Below, in pieces: positions 10,722 through 20,173 of a stretch of DNA of 64,000 bases. The stretch is from Streptomyces yatensis (lineage in GTDB: Bacteria; Actinomycetota; Actinomycetes; Streptomycetales; Streptomycetaceae). How positions within the stretch are numbered: the stretch's first letter is position 1; each line of letters opens with the position of its first letter. Position numbers and translations under genes: made by a program. The stretch is taken from positions 2,294,001-2,358,000 of the forward strand of contig NZ_CP072941.1 of the NCBI RefSeq assembly GCF_018069625.1, read 5' to 3'. The notes beneath the pieces are model-generated. The model searched no databases, was not told the DNA's origin, and worked only from the letters and a program-made list of their open reading frames with translations.

Positions 10722-13391
10722 TCAGGCCGATTCCGCGACGAGCCGCTCGACGGCCTCGATGGCCTCGCCGACGGCGTCCGGGTTCTGGCCGCCGCCCTGG
10801 GCCACGTCCGGCTTGCCGCCGCCTCCGCCGCCGAGCGTCTTGGCGGCGGTGCGGACCAGGTCACCGGCCTTCAGACCGCGCTCACGGGCGGCCTCATTGG
10901 TGGCGATCACGGTCAGCGGACGGCCGCCCGCCACGGTGAAGAGGGCGACGACGGCGGGACGGTCACCAGGGATGCGCCCGCGCACGTCCAGGACCAGCTT
11001 GCGCAGATCGTCGGCGGAGGTGCCGTCCGGCACCTTGGCGGCGACCAGGGCCGTGCCCCGGACGTCCTTGGCGCCCTGGGCGAGACCGGCGGCGGCCTGC
11101 AGCACCTTCTCGGCGCGGAACCGCTCGATCTCCTTCTCGGCATCCTTGAGCTTGCTCAGCATGCCGGAGATCTTCTCCGGGAGCTCCTCGGGGCGGCCCT
11201 TGACCAGGTCGGTGAGCTGGGAGACGACCGTGTGCTCACGGGCCAGGAAGTTGTAGGCATCCACGCCCACCAGGGCCTCGACCCGGCGCACACCGGAGCC
11301 GATGGAGGATTCGCCGAGCAGCTTCACCAGACCCAGCTGGGCGGTGTTGTGCACATGCGTGCCACCGCACAGCTCCTTGGAGAAGTCGCCGATGGTCACC
11401 ACGCGCACCCGGTCGCCGTACTTCTCGCCGAACTCGGCGATGGCGCCCTGCTTCTTGGCCTCGTCCATGCTCATCACCTCGGCGGAGACGTCGAGTTCCC
11501 GCGAGAGCACTTCGTTGATCTTCTGCTCGACGTCCATGAGGACCCCGCCGGGCACGGCGGCCGGCGAGCCGAAGTCGAAGCGGAAGCGGCCGGGCGAGTT
11601 CTCCGAACCGGCCTGGGCGGCGGTCGGGCCCAGGGCGTCGCGCAGCGCCTGGTGGGTGAGGTGGGTGGCGCTGTGGGCGCGGGCGATGGCCCGGCGGCGC
11701 GTGACGTCGATCCGGGCGTGGACACCGGCGCCGACCGTCACCTCGCCGACCTGGACGACGCCCTTGTGCACGCTGACGCCGGGCACCGGCTGCTGGACGT
11801 CCCGGACCTCCACCACGGCGCCGGTGTCCAGCTTGATCCGGCCGGTGTCGGCGAGCTGGCCGCCGCCCTCGGCGTAGAACGGGGTGCGGTCCAGGACGAC
11901 CTCGACCTCGTCGCCCTCGGTGGCGGCGGGCGAGGACACCCCGTCGACCAGCAGGCCGACGATGGTGGACTCGCCCTCGGTGTGGCTGTAGCCGGTGAAC
12001 TCGGTCAGGCCGGAACTGTCGGCCACCTCGCGGTAGGCGGACAGGTCGGCGTGGCCGGTCTTCTTGGCCTTGGCGTCGGCCTTGGCGCGCTCCCGCTGCT
12101 CCTTCATCAGCCGGCGGAAGCCCGCCTCGTCCACCGAGAGGCCCTGTTCGGCGGCCATCTCGAGGGTGAGGTCGATCGGGAAGCCCCAGGTGTCGTGGAG
12201 CAGGAACGCCTTGTCGCCGGCGAGCACGCTGCCACCGGCGGCCTTGGTGTCGGTGACGGCGGTGTCGAGGATGTTGGTGCCGGCCTTGAGCGTCTTGAGG
12301 AAGGCCGACTCCTCGGCGAGGGCGACGGTCTCGATGCGCTTGCGGTCGGTCAGCAGCTCCGGGTACTGCTGGCCCATCGTCTTGAGGACGACGTCGACCA
12401 GCTCGCCGACGACCGGCTCGGTGGCGCCGAGGAGGCGCATGTTGCGGATGGCGCGGCGCATGATGCGGCGCAGCACATAGCCGCGGCCCTCGTTGCCGGG
12501 GGTGACGCCGTCACCGATGAGCATGACGGAGGTGCGCATGTGGTCGGCGACCACGCGCAGCGCGACGTCGGTGTCATGGGCGGCGCCGTAGGCGACCCCG
12601 GTCAGCTCGGTGGCCTTGTCCATGACGACGCGCAGGGTGTCGGTCTCGTACATGTTCTGCACGCCCTGCAGGATCATCGCGAGGCGCTCGAGGCCGAGGC
12701 CGGTGTCGATGTTCTTGCTGGGCAGCTCGCCGAGGATCGGGAAGTTCTCCTTGCCCTCGCCCGGACCGCGCTCGTACTGCATGAAGACCAGGTTCCAGAT
12801 CTCCACGTAGCGCTCGTCGTTGACGGCCGGGCCGCCCTCCTCGCCGAACTCCGGACCACGGTCGTAGTTGATCTCGGAGCAGGGGCCGCAGGGGCCGGGG
12901 ACGCCCATGGACCAGTAGTTGGGGCCCATGCCCAGGCGCTGGATGCGCTCGGCGGGGACGCCGATCACCTCGCGCCAGATGCGCTCGGCCTCGTCGTCCT
13001 GCTCGTAGACGGTGATCCACAGCCGCTCGGGGTCGAGGCCGTAGCCGCCCTCCTCCTGGGAGCTGGTCAGCAGCTCCCAGGCGTACTTGATGGCGCCTTC
13101 CTTGAAGTAGTCGCCGAACGAGAAGTTCCCGCACATCTGGAAGAAGGTGCCGTGGCGGGTGGTCTTGCCGACCTCTTCGATGTCCGGGGTGCGCACGCAC
13201 TTCTGCACGCTGACGGCGCGGTCGAAGGGCGGCTTGACCTCGCCGAGGAAGTACGGCTTGAAGGGGACCATGCCCGCGGGGACCAGCAGCAGCGTCGGGT
13301 CGTCCGCGATGAGCGACGCCGACGGCACGACGGTGTGCCCGCGCTCCTCGAAGAAGCGCAGCCAGCGGCGGCGGATTTCAGCCGACTCCAT
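10722..13391 (-). CDS. alaS: Alanyl-tRNA synthetase
   Basis: An 889-residue class II synthetase with the full domain set. The N-terminal aminoacylation core begins [19 protein letters not shown]. The editing domain has HSATH near 575 and the zinc/editing motif CGGTHVHNT near 670. A C-terminal coiled coil and a DHHA1 domain (Gly-rich, [15 protein letters not shown]) finish it. It charges tRNA-Ala and hydrolyses Ser-/Gly-tRNA-Ala. Its ATG overlaps the stop of the small upstream gene by one base (TGATG). It heads the ruvX-mltG-aroE series. Confidence 0.98.
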   Translation of the reverse strand: MESAEIRRRWLRFFEERGHTVVPSASLIADDPTLLLVPAGMVPFKPYFLGEVKPPFDRAVSVQKCVRTPDIEEVGKTTRHGTFFQMCGNFSFGDYFKEGAIKYAWELLTSSQEEGGYGLDPERLWITVYEQDDEAERIWREVIGVPAERIQRLGMGPNYWSMGVPGPCGPCSEINYDRGPEFGEEGGPAVNDERYVEIWNLVFMQYERGPGEGKENFPILGELPSKNIDTGLGLERLAMILQGVQNMYETDTLRVVMDKATELTGVAYGAAHDTDVALRVVADHMRTSVMLIGDGVTPGNEGRGYVLRRIMRRAIRNMRLLGATEPVVGELVDVVLKTMGQQYPELLTDRKRIETVALAEESAFLKTLKAGTNILDTAVTDTKAAGGSVLAGDKAFLLHDTWGFPIDLTLEMAAEQGLSVDEAGFRRLMKEQRERAKADAKAKKTGHADLSAYREVADSSGLTEFTGYSHTEGESTIVGLLVDGVSSPAATEGDEVEVVLDRTPFYAEGGGQLADTGRIKLDTGAVVEVRDVQQPVPGVSVHKGVVQVGEVTVGAGVHARIDVTRRRAIARAHSATHLTHQALRDALGPTAAQAGSENSPGRFRFDFGSPAAVPGGVLMDVEQKINEVLSRELDVSAEVMSMDEAKKQGAIAEFGEKYGDRVRVVTIGDFSKELCGGTHVHNTAQLGLVKLLGESSIGSGVRRVEALVGVDAYNFLAREHTVVSQLTDLVKGRPEELPEKISGMLSKLKDAEKEIERFRAEKVLQAAAGLAQGAKDVRGTALVAAKVPDGTSADDLRKLVLDVRGRIPGDRPAVVALFTVAGGRPLTVIATNEAARERGLKAGDLVRTAAKTLGGGGGGKPDVAQGGGQNPDAVGEAIEAVERLVAESA

Positions 13392-13720
13392 CAGTGGTCC
13401 TCATTTCCGGCTTTGTGGAGCTTGTGGGGAGTGGTGTGGGTGAGCTGGGCCCGGCCCCGCTGGGCCGGGAGCTGCTTGCGGTCGTCCGGCGGTGGCGCCG
13501 AGAGCCCGAGCGCGTCCTTGAGCGCGGCCTCGCGGTCGGCCATGCCGTCCCGTACGTCGAGGGCGAAGACCTTGATCCGCCGGCCCGCCAGCACCGCGCG
13601 GTCGGCGGCCTGCGCCGCCAGACTCTCCGGGGTGAGCTGGTTGAGCTTGCGGTTGACCTTGGTGGTGGCCCACACTCCGGCGGCGACGCCGGTGGTGAAC
13701 CAGAATGTGCGGCGGAACAT
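13391..13720 (-). CDS. Small membrane-anchored protein, DUF6167-like
   Basis: A 109-residue protein with one N-terminal membrane segment ([19 protein letters not shown]) followed by a charged cytoplasmic region and a tail ending in [14 protein letters not shown]. Such a protein is conserved immediately upstream of alaS in Streptomyces; I believe it is called DUF6167. Function is unknown. Its stop overlaps the alaS start by one base and it starts eight bases after the DUF948 gene, so all three are co-translated. Confidence 0.75.
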   Translation of the reverse strand: MFRRTFWFTTGVAAGVWATTKVNRKLNQLTPESLAAQAADRAVLAGRRIKVFALDVRDGMADREAALKDALGLSAPPPDDRKQLPAQRGRAQLTHTTPHKLHKAGNEDH

Positions 13721-13728
13721 CCGGTCTG

Positions 13729-14175
13729 TCAGCCCTTCGATCCACGGTTGCGACGGCCGCCCCAGCGGGCGGACGGCAGGGTCTTGCCGATGACGACGGT
13801 GCGCGCGGGCGCGGGCTCGTCCTGCGCCCGCCCCTTGCGGCCGATCGCCCGCCGGACGCCGTAGCCGAACGCGGCCACCTTGACCAGCGGACCGCCGAAG
13901 GCGGTGGAGACGGTCGAGGAGAGCGCGGAGGCGTTGGAGGTGACCTCCTGGACGTCGGAGGCGATCGAATCCACCCGGGCGAGCTGGGTGTTCGCCTCGC
14001 GCACGGTCGCGGACGCCTCGCTGAGCAGCGGAACCGCCTGGTCGGTGACCTCCGCCAGCAGCCTGGTGGCCGCCTTGAGCGTCTGGGCCAGCCTCACCAG
14101 CGCCAGCGCGAGGAAGGACACCAGGATCGCCCAGAAGACGGCCACGAGGATCCCGGCCACCTCTCCACCGGACAC
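13729..14175 (-). CDS. DUF948-like membrane protein
   Basis: A 148-residue protein with an N-terminal membrane helix (about 7-28), then a long amphipathic helical stretch rich in A, V, S and T that resembles DUF948 and chemoreceptor-like coiled coils, and a basic tail. The start is GTG at 14175. It is first in a leftward series with the DUF6167-like gene and alaS. Function is unknown. Confidence 0.75.
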   Translation of the reverse strand: MSGGEVAGILVAVFWAILVSFLALALVRLAQTLKAATRLLAEVTDQAVPLLSEASATVREANTQLARVDSIASDVQEVTSNASALSSTVSTAFGGPLVKVAAFGYGVRRAIGRKGRAQDEPAPARTVVIGKTLPSARWGGRRNRGSKG

Positions 14176-14379
14176 GTCGCACCGCTCCCTGTCGCCGCTC
14201 GTCGTCGTTGTTCGTGTTGGTCGTGCTCGTCGTGATCGCCCGTCGTTCGGGTCGTTCGTCGCCCGCCGCTCTCGGGCGGTATCCGGGCGCGGGCGGCAGG
14301 TATCGACCTTATCGCGCCACGGACGCGCACCCGAAACGGATAACGGCCGCCGGGCGCGCTTCCGGATCCGCCATCGGAC

Positions 14380-14428
14380 AAGCCCGCGGGTTCCCCGTCG
14401 ACCGTGTCGAGGGGGAACCCGCGGGCTT
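14380..14428 (-). terminator. rpsD terminator
   Basis: A perfect 17-bp stem (14380-14396 with 14412-14428) and a 15-base loop sit 27 bases past the rpsD stop, in a 279-base gap that I find otherwise empty. Confidence 0.85.
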
Positions 14429-14454
14429 GGCTGGGTACGGTCCGCTCCGCTGGA

Positions 14455-15066
14455 TCAGCGGGCGTAGTACTCGACGACGAGCTGCTCGTCGCAGATGACC
14501 GGAATCTCCTTGCGGTTGGGGTCCCGGTCGAGGCGGAAGGCGAGCGCCATCAGGTTGACCTGGAGGTAGCGCGGGGTCTCGCCGTCGGGGGCGTAACCAC
14601 CCTCGCGCGCCACCTGGAAGGGGTGCTTGTCGCGGCTGCGCTCGCGGACCATCACCACGTCGTCCGGGCGGACCCGGAAGGACGGCTTGTCGACCTTGCG
14701 GCCGTTGACCTCGATGTGGCCGTGGGTGACCATCTGGCGGGCCTGGTAGATGGTGCGGGCGATGCCCGACCGCAGCACGAGCGCGTCCAGACGGCGCTCG
14801 AGCTCGATGACCAGAGCCTCGCCCGTCTTGCCGCCGGCCTTCCGGGCGCGGTCGTAGGCACGCGCCATCTGGCGCTCGCTGATGTCGTACTGGGCGCGCA
14901 GGCGCTGCTTCTCCAGCAGCCGGACCTTGTAGTCACTGGTCTGCTTGCGGCCACGGCCGTGCTCGCCCGGCGGGTACGGGCGGGCCTCGAAGTACTTGAC
15001 GGCCTTCGGGGTCAGAGCGATGCCCAGCGCCCGCGACTTCTTGACCTTGGGACGCGACTGGTTCAC
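14455..15066 (-). CDS. rpsD: 30S ribosomal protein S4
   Basis: A 203-residue S4 with the S4 RNA-binding domain ([21 protein letters not shown] to [13 protein letters not shown]). It binds 16S rRNA early in 30S assembly. The N-terminus starts [14 protein letters not shown] and has no cysteines, so it is the zinc-free form usual in Streptomyces. The GTG start at 15066 is preceded by GGAGG ten bases upstream. It is monocistronic and divergent from the iron-box gene. The stop codon sits in the loop of a small 5-bp hairpin (14448-14462). Confidence 0.97.
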   Translation of the reverse strand: MNQSRPKVKKSRALGIALTPKAVKYFEARPYPPGEHGRGRKQTSDYKVRLLEKQRLRAQYDISERQMARAYDRARKAGGKTGEALVIELERRLDALVLRSGIARTIYQARQMVTHGHIEVNGRKVDKPSFRVRPDDVVMVRERSRDKHPFQVAREGGYAPDGETPRYLQVNLMALAFRLDRDPNRKEIPVICDEQLVVEYYAR

Positions 15067-15088
15067 GGGGAACGAACCTCCATGTAAG

Positions 15089-15107
15089 TTAGGTGAGCCT
15101 TACCTTA
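15089..15107. promoter_or_regulatory. Iron box (DtxR/DmdR1-type operator)
   Basis: The 19 bases TTAGGTGAGCCTTACCTTA match the actinobacterial iron-box consensus TTAGGTTAGGCTMACCTAA at about 15 positions. The box ends 14 bases before the ATG of the DUF2470 gene, just ahead of its GAGGAG ribosome site. This placement suits repression by Fe-loaded DmdR1. It is also 23 bases upstream of the rpsD start on the other strand. Confidence 0.8.
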
Positions 15108-15121
15108 GCCGAGGAGAACGC

Positions 15122-16024
15122 ATGTTTCGACCTGGGATCCCCCTGCCCAGCACTGGTCAGAGCCCCGAGGAGGGTCAGCCGCGTCCCAAGGAAGACGCCC
15201 TGCGGCCGTCGCCGGCAGAGCGCGTACGTACTCTCGTTGAATCCAAGGCTACGGCTTCGTTGACGATTCCCGGAATCGAGGCCCTGGACGACCTGGGGGC
15301 CGACTGTCCGGCCGCCCGGACGGTCGCCCCGGACGGAGATGTGCTGCTGCTGGTCCCCAGCGGCTCCCCCGCCGCCCGGGCCGCCGCACACGCCCAGGAC
15401 GACGAGCTGACCTGCGTGATGGAGATCACCGACGTCGCTCCCGTCGCGATGCCCCAGCGGATCCGCGGCCGCGGCTGGGTGGCCGGCTGGCTCACCCTCG
15501 TCCCCTGCGGCGAGCGCACACGCGCCGCGGCGACGCTGCTGGCCGAGCGGCATCCGGTGGGCGAACTGCTCGGCCTCGACCAGGAGCCGCGGCCCCGGCG
15601 GTCCGGTGGACCGGCCGCCGGCGTGGGGCCCGCCGGGAGAGCCGCCTGGACGCTGCTGCGGCTGGAGGTCGGCGAGGCGTGCGTGGACGACCTGTGGGGC
15701 GCGGACGGCGTCGAACCGGACGACTTCACGACCGCCGACCCCGATCCGCTCGTACGGCACGAGGCCGATCTGCTCCAGCATCTGCACGCCGCCCACAGCG
15801 AGCAGGTGCGCGGGCTGTGCGCCCTGCTCGGCGACCGCTCCGACGTGGTCTGCACCCGGGGCGCGGCCACCCCGGTGGCGCTGGACCGCTTCGGCCTGCG
15901 GGTGCGCTTCACGGACGAGGCGGACCGGCCGTTCGACGCGCGCTTCGACTTCCCCGAGCCGGTGCGGAACGTGACCGAGCTGCGGTACGCGATGCACGCC
16001 CTGTTCGACGCGGCGACGAGCTGA
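15122..16024 (+). CDS. Iron-regulated DUF2470-domain protein
   Basis: A 300-residue cytoplasmic protein. The ATG at 15122 follows GAGGAG; the frame stays open upstream across the iron box but is not protein-like there. The first two thirds resemble the FMN-binding split-barrel-like half of HugZ proteins (VLLLVPSGSPAARAAAHAQDDELTCVMEITDVAP). The C-terminal part is DUF2470 (HLHAAHSEQVRGLCALLGD ... RFGLRVRF). In HugZ this domain helps bind haem. With an iron box at its start, a haem or iron utilisation role is a reasonable inference. It is convergent with rarA. Confidence 0.8.
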   Translation: MFRPGIPLPSTGQSPEEGQPRPKEDALRPSPAERVRTLVESKATASLTIPGIEALDDLGADCPAARTVAPDGDVLLLVPSGSPAARAAAHAQDDELTCVMEITDVAPVAMPQRIRGRGWVAGWLTLVPCGERTRAAATLLAERHPVGELLGLDQEPRPRRSGGPAAGVGPAGRAAWTLLRLEVGEACVDDLWGADGVEPDDFTTADPDPLVRHEADLLQHLHAAHSEQVRGLCALLGDRSDVVCTRGAATPVALDRFGLRVRFTDEADRPFDARFDFPEPVRNVTELRYAMHALFDAATS

Positions 16025-16057
16025 GCCCGCGCGTGGGGTGATCGGCGCGGGTGCGGC

Positions 16058-16152
16058 GGCCGCGGGCCGGACCGTTACGACGAGGCCGGGGGCCGGACCG
16101 TTACGACAAGGCCGCGGGCCGGGCCGTTACGACGAGGCCGGGGCCGGACCGT
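16058..16152. repeat. 26-bp tandem repeat spanning the rarA stop codon
   Basis: Three full units (16058-16083, 16084-16109, 16110-16135) and a partial fourth (16136-16152) of a 26-bp sequence containing CCGTTACGAC. Read on the minus strand each full unit carries a TAA in the rarA frame; the first one met ends rarA. Confidence 0.9.
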
Positions 16153-17545
16153 CGGCGGACGGCGGCGGGTCGCCCCGCAGCCGCGCCCGCACCCGCTCCA
16201 CCACATCCGCGTACCGCGCCTCGGCGCCGTACCGCGTGGGCTCGTAGTACCGCTTGCCGTGGATCTTGTCCGGTGCGTACTGCTGCGCCGCGATCCCGCC
16301 CGGCAGATCGTGCGGGTAGAGATAGCCCTGTGCGTGGCCGAGCTTCTTGGCGCCCTGGTAGTGGCCATCGCGCAGATGCGGCGGCACCGGCCCGGCCAGG
16401 CCCGCCCGCACATCCGCCAGCGCCGCGCCGATCGCCGTGGTCGCGGCGTTGGACTTGGGCGCGAGTGCCAGGGCGATCGTGGCGTGGCTCAGGGTGAGCG
16501 CGGCCTCCGGGAAGCCGATCAGGGCGACCGCCTGCGCCGCCGCCACGGCGGTGGGCAGGGCGGTCGGATCGGCGAGGCCGATGTCCTCGCTGGCCGAGAT
16601 CATCAGCCGGCGGGCGATGAACCGCGGGTCCTCCCCCGCCTCGATCATCCGGGCCAGATAGTGCAGCGCCGCGTCCACGTCCGAGCCGCGGATGGACTTG
16701 ATGAGGGCGCTGGCCACGTCGTAGTGCTGGTCGCCCGCGCGGTCGTACTTCACCGCGGCCCGGTCGACCGCCTCCTCCAGCGAGGTGAGGGTGACCTCGG
16801 CCTCGCCCTTGTCCAGGGCCGCCCCGGCGCCCGCCTCCAGCGCGGTGAGCGCCCGCCGGGCGTCACCGCCCGCTATGCGCAGCAGATGCGCCTCGGCGTC
16901 CTCGGGGAGGGTGACCGCTCCGCCGAGCCCGCGCTCGTCGGTGAGCGCGCGCCGCAGCAGCCCGCGCAGATCGTCGTCGGTCAGCGGCTCCAGGGTGAGC
17001 AGCAGCGAGCGGGAGAGCAGCGGGGAGATCACGGAGAAGTACGGATTCTCGGTGGTGGCCGCGATCAGCGTCACCCAGCGGTTCTCCACCGCGGGCAGCA
17101 GCGAGTCCTGCTGGGCCTTGCTGAAGCGGTGGATCTCGTCCAGGAAGAGGACGGTGTCCCGCCCGTACGCCCCGGAGGAGCGGCGCGCGCCGTCGATGAC
17201 GGCCCGGACCTCCTTGACCCCGGCGGTGATGGCCGACAGCTCGACGAAGCGCTTCTGGGTGGCCTGGCTGACCACATACGCCAGCGTCGTCTTGCCGATC
17301 CCCGGCGGGCCCCAGAGGATCACCGACGACGGCCCGGCCGGACCGCCGCCGCCCTCGCCCACGAGCCGGCGCAGCGGCGATCCGGGGCGCAGCAGATGCT
17401 GCTGGCCCACGACCTCGTCGAGGGTGCGCGGACGCATCCGCACGGCCAGCGGGCTGCTGGCCGGATCCTTCTCCTGGCGGTCCTCTGCGGCGGCGGTGAA
17501 CAGGTCTGGCTCCACGACGGGAAGCCTATGCCAATGCTCTGACAA
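16127..17545 (-). CDS. rarA: Replication-associated recombination protein A (RarA/MgsA AAA+ ATPase)
   Basis: A 472-residue AAA+ protein of the clamp-loader clade. Walker A is GPPGIGKTT near residue 80, Walker B is LFLDEIHRF near 135, and the DnaX-like lid and the C-terminal tetramerisation helices follow. RarA acts at stalled forks. The ATG at 17545 gives [16 protein letters not shown]; a GTG ten codons in is an alternative. The last codons (APASS then stop) fall inside a tandem repeat, so the C-terminus was shaped by the duplication. Confidence 0.93.
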   Translation of the reverse strand: MSEHWHRLPVVEPDLFTAAAEDRQEKDPASSPLAVRMRPRTLDEVVGQQHLLRPGSPLRRLVGEGGGGPAGPSSVILWGPPGIGKTTLAYVVSQATQKRFVELSAITAGVKEVRAVIDGARRSSGAYGRDTVLFLDEIHRFSKAQQDSLLPAVENRWVTLIAATTENPYFSVISPLLSRSLLLTLEPLTDDDLRGLLRRALTDERGLGGAVTLPEDAEAHLLRIAGGDARRALTALEAGAGAALDKGEAEVTLTSLEEAVDRAAVKYDRAGDQHYDVASALIKSIRGSDVDAALHYLARMIEAGEDPRFIARRLMISASEDIGLADPTALPTAVAAAQAVALIGFPEAALTLSHATIALALAPKSNAATTAIGAALADVRAGLAGPVPPHLRDGHYQGAKKLGHAQGYLYPHDLPGGIAAQQYAPDKIHGKRYYEPTRYGAEARYADVVERVRARLRGDPPPSADGPAPASS

Positions 17546-17611
17546 CGCCGCCGGGCCGCCGCCGGGCCCGGGGTTCGGCCGCCGGGCTCAGCCGGGCTCA
17601 GCCCATGGAAA

Positions 17612-18259
17612 CTAAGCGGTCCAGAAGTCCCACCAGCGGGTCAGGATCAGCATCCCGATGGCCCCGATCCACATCACCGGGACCACCCAGTGGAACTCCA
17701 TGAGCCCGCGCCGCAACCCGTCGGGCGCGGGAAGGTATCCGTGCTTGAGGTTGTGGCCGGTGACGTAGCAGAACATCACGATGGTGGCGACCCAGGCGAG
17801 GCAGCACCACAGGCACAGCGAGCCGATCACGTACAGCGACTCGTACTGGAGCCAGGTCACGAAGCCGACGCCGAAGAGCGTGCCCGCGTTGAAGGTCAGC
17901 CAGTACCAGCGCGGGAAGCGGGCCCCGGTCAGCAGGGACATGCCCACGCAGATCACGATGCCGTAGGCGACCAGGCCGAGCATCGGGTTCGGGAAGCCGA
18001 ACGCCTGCGCCTGGTCGCTCTCCATGATGTTGCCGCAGGAGACGACGGGGTTGAGGCTGCAGCCGGGCGTGAAGACCTTACCGTCGGCCTTGTACTCGAG
18101 GATCTTGTTCTTGTCGATCGTGATGACCCAGGCGGCGAGGAGCCCCAGCGCACCGGTGATCACGAGCAGCAGGGCGAAGGCGCGGCTGCCCCCCGTCCCG
18201 GTCCGCACGCCCTCCCGCGCCTCGCCGGACTCCACGTCGTCCATCACTGTCGTCGCCAT
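17612..18259 (-). CDS. Vitamin K epoxide reductase (VKOR) family membrane protein
   Basis: A 215-residue protein with about five membrane segments. It has the VKOR cysteine set: a loop pair CSLNPVVSCG and the active-site CLWC in the fourth helix region (SLCLWCCLAW). Bacterial VKORs reoxidise DsbA-like thiol oxidases with menaquinone. A DsbA-like gene at the right edge of the window could belong to the same class of pathway, though it is 45 kb away. The ATG at 18259 is chosen; another ATG at 18310 would add 17 residues and has no better ribosome site. Confidence 0.88.
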   Translation of the reverse strand: MATTVMDDVESGEAREGVRTGTGGSRAFALLLVITGALGLLAAWVITIDKNKILEYKADGKVFTPGCSLNPVVSCGNIMESDQAQAFGFPNPMLGLVAYGIVICVGMSLLTGARFPRWYWLTFNAGTLFGVGFVTWLQYESLYVIGSLCLWCCLAWVATIVMFCYVTGHNLKHGYLPAPDGLRRGLMEFHWVVPVMWIGAIGMLILTRWWDFWTA

Positions 18260-18437
18260 ACTCGCCGTCCGTCGCTCTCCACCGTGTCCAGCCCCGTCGG
18301 GCACGGCCATTGTGCCGCACCGCCCCCGCCGTACGGCCCGCTTATCCAGGTCATGCCATGGTGCCGTGTCCCCCGTTCGGAGGACATAAGACGGGCTTCC
18401 CGGTCGTCCCCCTGTCCGGCGCGGCACCGTCACGCTC

Positions 18438-19316
18438 ATGGATATGGCAGACGAAGCGATACGGGTGCGCGGACTGCGCAAGCGCTACGGCGCGGTGACC
18501 GCGCTGGACGGCGTTGACCTGGGCATCCGGCAGGGTGAGGTGTTCGGCGTCCTGGGGCCCAACGGGGCGGGCAAGAGCACCACGGTGGAGATCCTCCAGG
18601 GCCATCGGAGCCGGGACGCGGGGGAGGTCACGGTGCTGGGCCGGGACCCCGCCTCCGGGGGACGGGAATGGCGTTCCCGGATCGGCGTCGTTTGGCAGGA
18701 TGAATCCGCCCCGGCCGAGTTGACGGTGCGGGAGACCGTGCGGCACTTCGCCCGCTACTACCCGCGCCCGCGCGACCCCGACGAGGTCATCGGCCTGGTC
18801 GGACTGGAGGCCAAGGCGGGCAGCCGGATCAAGGCGCTGTCGGGCGGCCAGCGGCGCCGGCTGGACGTGGCCCTCGGGGTGATCGGCGATCCGGAGCTGT
18901 TGCTGCTGGACGAGCCGACGACGGGCTTCGATCCGGCGGCGCGGCGGCGGTTCTGGGAGCTGATCCGGCGATTGGCGGACGAGGGCACCACGATCGTGCT
19001 CACCACGCACTATCTCGACGAGGCGGAGGCGCTGTCCGACCGGCTCGCGGTCATCGCCACGGGCAAGGTCGTCGCCGAGGGCGCACCCGCCGAGCTGCGC
19101 GAGCGGTACGGCAGCCGGGCGACGGTCCACTGGGTCGAGCCCGGCGACGGGGCGCGCCATGAGGAGACGGAGACCCCGACCCGTACCGTCGCGGAGCTGA
19201 CGCGCCGCTTCGACGGGGAGATTCCGGGGCTGCGGATCTCCCGGCCGACCCTGGAGGACGTCTATCTGCGGCTCACCGGACAACTCGACGACCAGCCCGG
19301 GGAGGGCGCGCGATGA
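18438..19316 (+). CDS. ABC transporter ATP-binding protein (drug/antibiotic exporter type)
   Basis: A 292-residue ABC ATPase with Walker A GPNGAGKST, signature LSGGQRRRLDVA, Walker B LLLLDEPTTGFD and the H-loop TTHYLDEAEAL. The C-terminal 70 residues form the DUF4162-like tail of the DrrA/CcmA class. It heads a rightward cassette with a permease, a histidine kinase and a response regulator. MADEAIRV two codons in is an alternative start. The substrate is unknown; families of this class usually export drugs, lipids or peptides. Confidence 0.93.
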   Translation: MDMADEAIRVRGLRKRYGAVTALDGVDLGIRQGEVFGVLGPNGAGKSTTVEILQGHRSRDAGEVTVLGRDPASGGREWRSRIGVVWQDESAPAELTVRETVRHFARYYPRPRDPDEVIGLVGLEAKAGSRIKALSGGQRRRLDVALGVIGDPELLLLDEPTTGFDPAARRRFWELIRRLADEGTTIVLTTHYLDEAEALSDRLAVIATGKVVAEGAPAELRERYGSRATVHWVEPGDGARHEETETPTRTVAELTRRFDGEIPGLRISRPTLEDVYLRLTGQLDDQPGEGAR

Positions 19317-20173
19317 CCACCACGAGCACCACCTCCTCCGGTGCCGGACCCGCCGCCGCGGACGCCCCCGCCCGGCTGCCCGGCGCCTGGACCCTCGGGC
19401 TGCACCGGGGCGGCCTCGAGCTCAGGCAGTTCTTCCGCCGGCGCGAACAGGTGGTCTTCACCTTCGCCTTCCCCGTCGTCTTCCTGTCCCTGTTCGCCTC
19501 GATCTTCCGCAACGATGTGCGGGGCGCGGGTGTGACCGCCTCCCAGCTGTACGCCGCGGCGATGATCGCGTCGGGGGTGATGTCGACCAGCTTCCAGTCG
19601 CTGGGCGTCTCCATCGCGCTCGAACGGGACGAGAAGGTGCTGCGGCGGCTGCGCGGTACGCCGATGCCCCCGGCCGCGTACTTCCTCGGCAAGCTGTGGC
19701 TGGTCCTGGTCTCCGGGATCGCCGAGACGGTGCTGCTGCTGGCCGTCGGCGCGGCGCTCTTCGACCTCGATCTGCCCACGGGCGCGGCCACGTGGTTCAC
19801 CTTCGGCTGGGTCTTCGCCCTCGGGCTGACCGGCTGTGCGCTGCTGGGCATCGCGATCAGCAGTGTGCCGCGCTCCGGTAGGAGCGCCACTTCGGTGGTG
19901 GTGTTGCCGTTCCTGGTGCTGCAGTTCATCTCCGGCGTCTTCATCTCGATCGACACGCTGCCCGGCTGGATGCTGAACGTGGCCGCCCTCTTCCCGCTGA
20001 AGTGGATGTGCCAGGGATTCCGCGGGGTGTTCCTGCCGGATTCGGCGGCCGTGCTGGAGCAGGCGGGCTCCTGGGAGTACGGGCGGATCGCCCTGGTGCT
20101 GGGCGCGTGGTGCGTCGGAGGATTGGTGCTGTGTCTGCTGACCTTCCGTTGGAAGAGCCACCGGGACGGCTGA
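19313..20173 (+). CDS. ABC-2 type transporter permease
   Basis: A 286-residue membrane protein with about six hydrophobic segments and the ABC-2 signature region near the C-terminus (LPFLVLQFISGVFISIDTLPG, positions about 198-218). It overlaps the ATPase gene by four bases (ATGA) and should form a 2+2 exporter with it. The N-terminal 25 residues are a Thr/Ser/Ala-rich cytoplasmic tail. The histidine kinase gene begins inside its 3' end. Confidence 0.92.
   Translation: MTTTSTTSSGAGPAAADAPARLPGAWTLGLHRGGLELRQFFRRREQVVFTFAFPVVFLSLFASIFRNDVRGAGVTASQLYAAAMIASGVMSTSFQSLGVSIALERDEKVLRRLRGTPMPPAAYFLGKLWLVLVSGIAETVLLLAVGAALFDLDLPTGAATWFTFGWVFALGLTGCALLGIAISSVPRSGRSATSVVVLPFLVLQFISGVFISIDTLPGWMLNVAALFPLKWMCQGFRGVFLPDSAAVLEQAGSWEYGRIALVLGAWCVGGLVLCLLTFRWKSHRDG

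Noticed and set aside
17581..17603. 10-bp GCCGGGCTCA duplication after the VKOR gene
   Set aside because: Too short in this GC-rich sequence to count as another stop-anchored array; it lies 9 to 30 bases past the stop and does not copy it.
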